Positions 5,031 through 7,983 of a DNA stretch of 7,983 bases are shown here, one piece after another (the first letter of the stretch is position 1; each line of letters begins with the position of its first letter). Origin of the DNA: Desulfomicrobium sp. (GTDB taxonomy: Bacteria > Desulfobacterota > Desulfovibrionia > Desulfovibrionales > Desulfomicrobiaceae); NCBI GenBank assembly GCA_003542385.1, contig DPKT01000035.1:1-7983 (forward strand), written 5' to 3'. A model generated the notes under the pieces. The model saw only the letters and a list, made by a program, of their open reading frames with translations, was not told where the DNA came from and made no database searches. Position numbers and translations under genes: made by a program.

Positions 5031-7092
5031 AACTGCTGGACGAGCCGGGGAGGCTCTTGATTTGCGAGCTGAGCTGGGTCGAAATGTTGTCGTAATTGCC
5101 AAGGACCGCCTCGAGGTTGGCGAAGCGCAGCCGCAGGGTGCGCTCCATCAGCGCCAACCGCCGCTCCTCGTAGGCGATCTTGTCGTCGATGGAGTCCATG
5201 ATGTCCTGGTAGTTGTTCTTGAGAATCTCCAGGGTACCGGTCAGGGGGTCCGTCAGTTTTTTGATTTCCTGCGACAATTCCTCGGCCTTGCCGGACTTGA
5301 TCTGGACCTGCCCGGAGTAGGAGCCCGCCGTGAGGTTCAGAATCTCCACGGACAGACCGCGGGCAATGTTGCCGTCGCCTGCGGCGACAATCTTGTTGCC
5401 GTCGACGCTTGCGGCATAGCCGTTGATGCTCGCGGCAGTGATGTTGCCTCCGGCGTCCACCGTGTAGGACACGGAGAAATCTCCGGCGCCGGTAATGCCC
5501 TTGACGTAGGAGTCGAACTTGAAATTGGAGGATTCCACGGCCTGCCCGTTCACCACCTCCTTGGTGGACGGATAGTAGTCCGCGCTGAAGAGGCGGGCCA
5601 CGGCGTCGGGGTTCGAGGTCAGGGCGGCGGAGAAGGCGCTTTGGTCCAGCTTCAGGAGTCCGAAGGTGGAGGAGCCTTCGCTGGTGTCCGTGGTGATGCC
5701 GATGCTGCCCAGGGAGATGAGGGGGTCCATGTCGTAGTCGAAGCCCACTCCCTTTTCAGCCAGAATGTTCTTGATCTTCTGCTGGATCATCTGCAGCCCG
5801 TAGTTGCCCGTCAGCAGGGAGCCGGACACGTTGGCGCCCACCGTCTTGACCTGGGTCTGCTCCTTTATCTGCAGCAGCACCGCGTTCACGGATTCGACGA
5901 AGGTCTGGACGTTCAGGGTCACGGACTCAGGGTCCAGGCTGGTGGTGAGCGTCGAACTTCCCGTGCTGGTCAGGTTCATGGTCACGCCGGGAATGATGTC
6001 GGAGACGGCATTGCTTGCCCGCTCTATGTATCCGTCCGTGGCTCCCTGCATCTGGGTGAAATGCCGGCCTTGCAGATTCTCGATGCTTGTCCCCGGGGAA
6101 TTGATGATGGAAATCTGGTTGTTCGAGCCCGGCGCTCCGGTCAGGGTGAATTCGAGGCCTTCGGCGGTATCGGCCGTCGAGGCGGTGATGCCTGCGGCCG
6201 CGTTGATACTCGCCGCCAGGTCGGCCCAGGTGTCGGTGGCCGAAACGGTGATGGAGTGGATGTTGCCCGCATATGCGAATTTGAATGTCCCGCCGCTGGC
6301 GGACACCACGTCGGTGGAGGCTGCGCCGGCCACGGTTGTCTTGAGAATGTCCGCAGTCTGGGTTGGGGGGATGATCGGGAAGCCATCCACGCGGAGCTGC
6401 GCGTTGCCCGCGTTCTGCGTTTCGATGAACTGACTCTTTCCAAAGTTTGCCAATAAATTCGCAGAAGTCAGCGCGTCGTCGACGATGAAGTCGTTGCCTG
6501 CACCCAGGTCCATGCTGCGAATCTGCAGACGGTAGCCGCTGCCGTCGTTGATGACGCTGGCGCGCACGGAGTTGCGGTTGTCCGGGTCGGAATTGATGAG
6601 GCTCGCGAACTGGGACAGCGTCGTGGTGGACGTCACGTCCACGGAGACCTGACGGGAGCCGACGGTGAAGGCGAAGGTCCCGGATGCGCCCCCGCTGATG
6701 ACTTCGTCAGTCGAGGAAAAAATTACCGCCCCCATGTGCATGTCGTTGGTCGCCAGGGACACCACGTCGATCTGATGGGAACTTTCTTCCGCAGCGCTGC
6801 CGGCCGTGGCGGTCAGGGCCATCGGGTTTGAAGAGGCGACCTGCTTGACGAGAAATTCGTCCGGCGTGTTCATGGAGTCCAAGGTCGTTTTGAGCGAGAG
6901 CAGGGACGTGGACAGGGAGTCGAAGCTGTCGCTCTTGGCTTCCCACTGGGCGCGCCAGCTTTCCAGACGTTTGGTGTGCGTCTTTTCGACCTCGATCAGC
7001 TTGTCGACCATGGACTCGAAGTCCGTGCCCGAGCCGAGCCCGGTGAAACGTATGGCTCCGGAAGTGAGGGTGGTGGTCAGATCGTCAGCCAT
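5029..7092 (-). CDS. fliD: Flagellar filament cap protein FliD (hook-associated protein 2)
   Basis: FliD forms the cap at the filament tip and guides insertion of flagellin outside the cell; it is exported by the flagellar type III apparatus without a cleaved signal, and none is seen. The N-terminal domain (about 15-115) has IRFTGLGSGTDFESMVDKLI and a coiled-coil helix. The C-terminal domain (about 370-680) includes the helical end DPLTGTLEILKNNYQDIMDS, then IDDKIAYEERRLALMERTLR and LRFANLEAVLGNYDNI. The middle holds two similar modules, FAFTVGSRQVSVDVTSTTTL (140-159) with LINSD, and FKFAYAGNIHSITVSATDTW (270-289) with SINAA, like flagellin/hook IN repeats. At 687 residues it is longer than enterobacterial FliD (about 470), mainly through the exposed middle. 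The ATG at 7092 has GAGG 4 bases upstream. It has its own sigma-54-type promoter and leads into fliS. Confidence 0.93.
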   Translation of the reverse strand: MADDLTTTLTSGAIRFTGLGSGTDFESMVDKLIEVEKTHTKRLESWRAQWEAKSDSFDSLSTSLLSLKTTLDSMNTPDEFLVKQVASSNPMALTATAGSAAEESSHQIDVVSLATNDMHMGAVIFSSTDEVISGGASGTFAFTVGSRQVSVDVTSTTTLSQFASLINSDPDNRNSVRASVINDGSGYRLQIRSMDLGAGNDFIVDDALTSANLLANFGKSQFIETQNAGNAQLRVDGFPIIPPTQTADILKTTVAGAASTDVVSASGGTFKFAYAGNIHSITVSATDTWADLAASINAAAGITASTADTAEGLEFTLTGAPGSNNQISIINSPGTSIENLQGRHFTQMQGATDGYIERASNAVSDIIPGVTMNLTSTGSSTLTTSLDPESVTLNVQTFVESVNAVLLQIKEQTQVKTVGANVSGSLLTGNYGLQMIQQKIKNILAEKGVGFDYDMDPLISLGSIGITTDTSEGSSTFGLLKLDQSAFSAALTSNPDAVARLFSADYYPSTKEVVNGQAVESSNFKFDSYVKGITGAGDFSVSYTVDAGGNITAASINGYAASVDGNKIVAAGDGNIARGLSVEILNLTAGSYSGQVQIKSGKAEELSQEIKKLTDPLTGTLEILKNNYQDIMDSIDDKIAYEERRLALMERTLRLRFANLEAVLGNYDNISTQLSSQIKSLPGSSSS

Positions 7093-7139
7093 GGGGCCTC
7101 GCGTGCTTTGGGATGAAGTGCGTCCGCATCCGAGATTAA
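7093..7139 (-). other. fliD leader
   Basis: From the predicted sigma-54 start near 7130, the untranslated leader is about 37 bases. It contains GAGG (7100-7097) as the ribosome binding site and no notable fold. No activator binding site for an FlrC/NtrC-type protein could be recognised. Confidence 0.4.
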
Positions 7140-7155
7140 AGCAAACTCGATGCCA
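7140..7155 (-). promoter_or_regulatory. fliD: Sigma-54 (RpoN) promoter of fliD-fliS
   Basis: On the minus strand TGGCAT (7155-7150), five bases, then TTGCT (7144-7140) fit the -24/-12 consensus TGGCAC-N5-TTGCA/T with exact spacing and the essential GG and GC dinucleotides. Transcription should start about 12 bases downstream, near 7130. Sigma-54 with an enhancer-binding activator commonly drives middle or late flagellar genes in many proteobacteria, which fits fliD and fliS. Confidence 0.75.
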
Positions 7156-7166
7156 TCCCTTTAGGG

Positions 7167-7198
7167 AAAAAAGGCCGGGCCGCTTCCGCGACCCGGCC
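7167..7198 (-). terminator. Intrinsic terminator of the flagellin gene
   Basis: The minus-strand transcript forms an 11-base-pair GC-rich stem (7198-7188 with 7183-7173, one G-U pair) closed by a GGAA tetraloop and followed by six U (7172-7167). It lies 27 bases after the flagellin stop and ends 12 bases before the fliD promoter, so flagellin and fliD are separate transcription units. Confidence 0.92.
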
Positions 7199-7224
7199 GG
7201 GAATGCGTCGTCAGCTCAGGGACG

Positions 7225-7983
7225 TTATCCCTGCATGAGCTGCAGCGCCATCTGCGGCAGGGTGTTGGCCTGGGACAGCATGGCCACCGCCGACTGGGTC
7301 AGGATCTGGTTGCGCACGAAGTTGGTCATTTCCGTGGCCACGTCCACGTCGGAGATCCGGGACTCCGCTGCCTGGAGGTTCTCGGCCTGGACCGTCAGGT
7401 TGGTGATGGTGTTCTCCAGACGGTTCTGCAGGGCGCCCAAGTTGGCGCGGATGTTGTCCTTGGAGGTGATGGCCTTGTTCAGGGCGTCGAGGGCCTTCTG
7501 GGCATTGGCCTGGGTCGAGATGCTGTATCCGTCGCTGGTGGTTGCTGCGGAATTGCCGACGCCGAGAGAGGAAGCCGTGGAGTTGCCGATGGCGATGTAG
7601 TAGTAGTCCTCGGCGCTGTCATTGGCCGTGCCGAAGTGGACCTTCAGCGGCCCGACGGACTGGAGGCCTGTACCGTCATGCGCGCCTGCCCAATCAGAAA
7701 CGTTCGCGCCGCCGGACAGGTTGCCGTTCAGCAGGTAGATGCCGTTGAAGTCCGTGGCGTTGGCGATTCGGGTGATTTCCGAAGCCATCTGCTGATACTC
7801 GGAGTCGATGATCAGACGCTGGTCCGAGGTGTAGGTGCCGGTGGCGGCCTGCTCGGCCAGCTCCTTCATGCGGATCAGCTTCTCGTCGATGACCTGGAGG
7901 GCGCCGTCGGCGGTCTGGATCATGGAGATGGCGTCGTTGGCGTTTCTCACACCCTGGTTCAGGGACGCGATGTCGGCGCGCAT
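7225..7983 (-). CDS. fliC: Flagellin, C-terminal part (start outside the window)
   Basis: Flagellin is the filament subunit, exported and polymerised outside the cell under the FliD cap. The 252 residues seen begin MRADIASLNQGVRNANDAIS, an internal position of the N-terminal D1 domain; roughly 50 residues (the N-terminal D0 helix and start) are missing beyond 7983, so the ATG at the edge is not the true start. D1 continues with QTADGALQVIDEKLIRMKEL and ITRIANATDFNGIYLLNG. A short variable region (about 92-160) includes KVHFGTANDSAEDYYYIAIG, a pattern I associate with sulfate-reducer flagellins. The C-terminal D1/D0 part has SRISDVDVATEMTNFVRNQI at 208-227 and ends NTLPQMALQLMQG. The small variable domain implies a thin, short-type flagellin. 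The terminator downstream shows that it is a single-gene unit or the last in one. The symbol is given for the family; the local name may differ. Confidence 0.93.
   Translation of the reverse strand: MRADIASLNQGVRNANDAISMIQTADGALQVIDEKLIRMKELAEQAATGTYTSDQRLIIDSEYQQMASEITRIANATDFNGIYLLNGNLSGGANVSDWAGAHDGTGLQSVGPLKVHFGTANDSAEDYYYIAIGNSTASSLGVGNSAATTSDGYSISTQANAQKALDALNKAITSKDNIRANLGALQNRLENTITNLTVQAENLQAAESRISDVDVATEMTNFVRNQILTQSAVAMLSQANTLPQMALQLMQG

Noticed and set aside
4948..6456. 502-codon open frame on the plus strand
   Set aside because: It lies opposite fliD and the start of fliS, both clearly recognised. Its composition is that of a mirror frame and no domain is seen.
7141..7163. Sigma-28 promoter for fliD starting at TAAAG (7163-7159)
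   Set aside because: The -35-like TAAAG has no good GCCGATAA partner at the required distance, whereas the overlapping sigma-54 site fits with exact spacing.
7981..7983. ATG at the window edge as the flagellin start
   Set aside because: The sequence after it matches an internal part of the flagellin D1 domain, and the conserved N-terminal D0 helix is missing, so the gene is cut by the window.

Overview
All eight genes recognised here lie on the minus strand, so transcription runs from position 7983 towards 1. The window is GC-rich. It suggests a motile, anaerobic, sulfate-reducer-like bacterium (Desulfovibrionales or a relative). The main reason is an AhbC-type radical SAM enzyme followed directly by hemB, the signature of the siroheme-dependent alternative heme pathway known from sulfate-reducing bacteria and some archaea. 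The style of the flagellin and a sigma-54-type flagellar promoter fit this. The placement is inferred from gene content, not from a database match.

Layout in transcription order. (1) 7983-7225: C-terminal two thirds or more of a flagellin; its start lies outside the window. A strong intrinsic terminator (7198-7167) follows. (2) 7155-7140: a well-spaced sigma-54 promoter, then fliD (filament cap) and fliS (flagellin export chaperone), separated by 10 bases with the fliS ribosome binding site overlapping the fliD stop. (3) 4529-2646: an asparagine synthase (glutamine-hydrolysing, AsnB family), 78 bases after fliS with no terminator visible between them. (4) 2594-1617: a membrane protein with an N-terminal zinc ribbon, a Pro/Ala-rich linker and a Yip1-like membrane domain, followed by a 56-residue basic protein that starts on the stop codon of its predecessor (TGATG). 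(5) A 133-base gap with inverted and direct repeats, then ahbC (1313-120) and the first 36 codons of hemB (109-1, cut by the window edge).

The flagellin, FliD and FliS products work together: FliS holds flagellin for export, and FliD caps the growing filament. AhbC and HemB belong to heme synthesis: HemB makes porphobilinogen at the start of the tetrapyrrole pathway, and AhbC removes acetate side chains late in the siroheme branch. The asparagine synthase, the zinc-ribbon/Yip1 protein and the small protein sit between these two modules, and their link to either is unproven.

I see no clear new biological system. The most interesting points are the leader of ahbC-hemB, which can form mutually exclusive stems; the sigma-54 promoter placed directly behind the flagellin terminator; and the unexplained small coupled protein. 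No gap exceeds 300 bases, and I found no tRNA, rRNA, CRISPR array, insertion sequence or origin.
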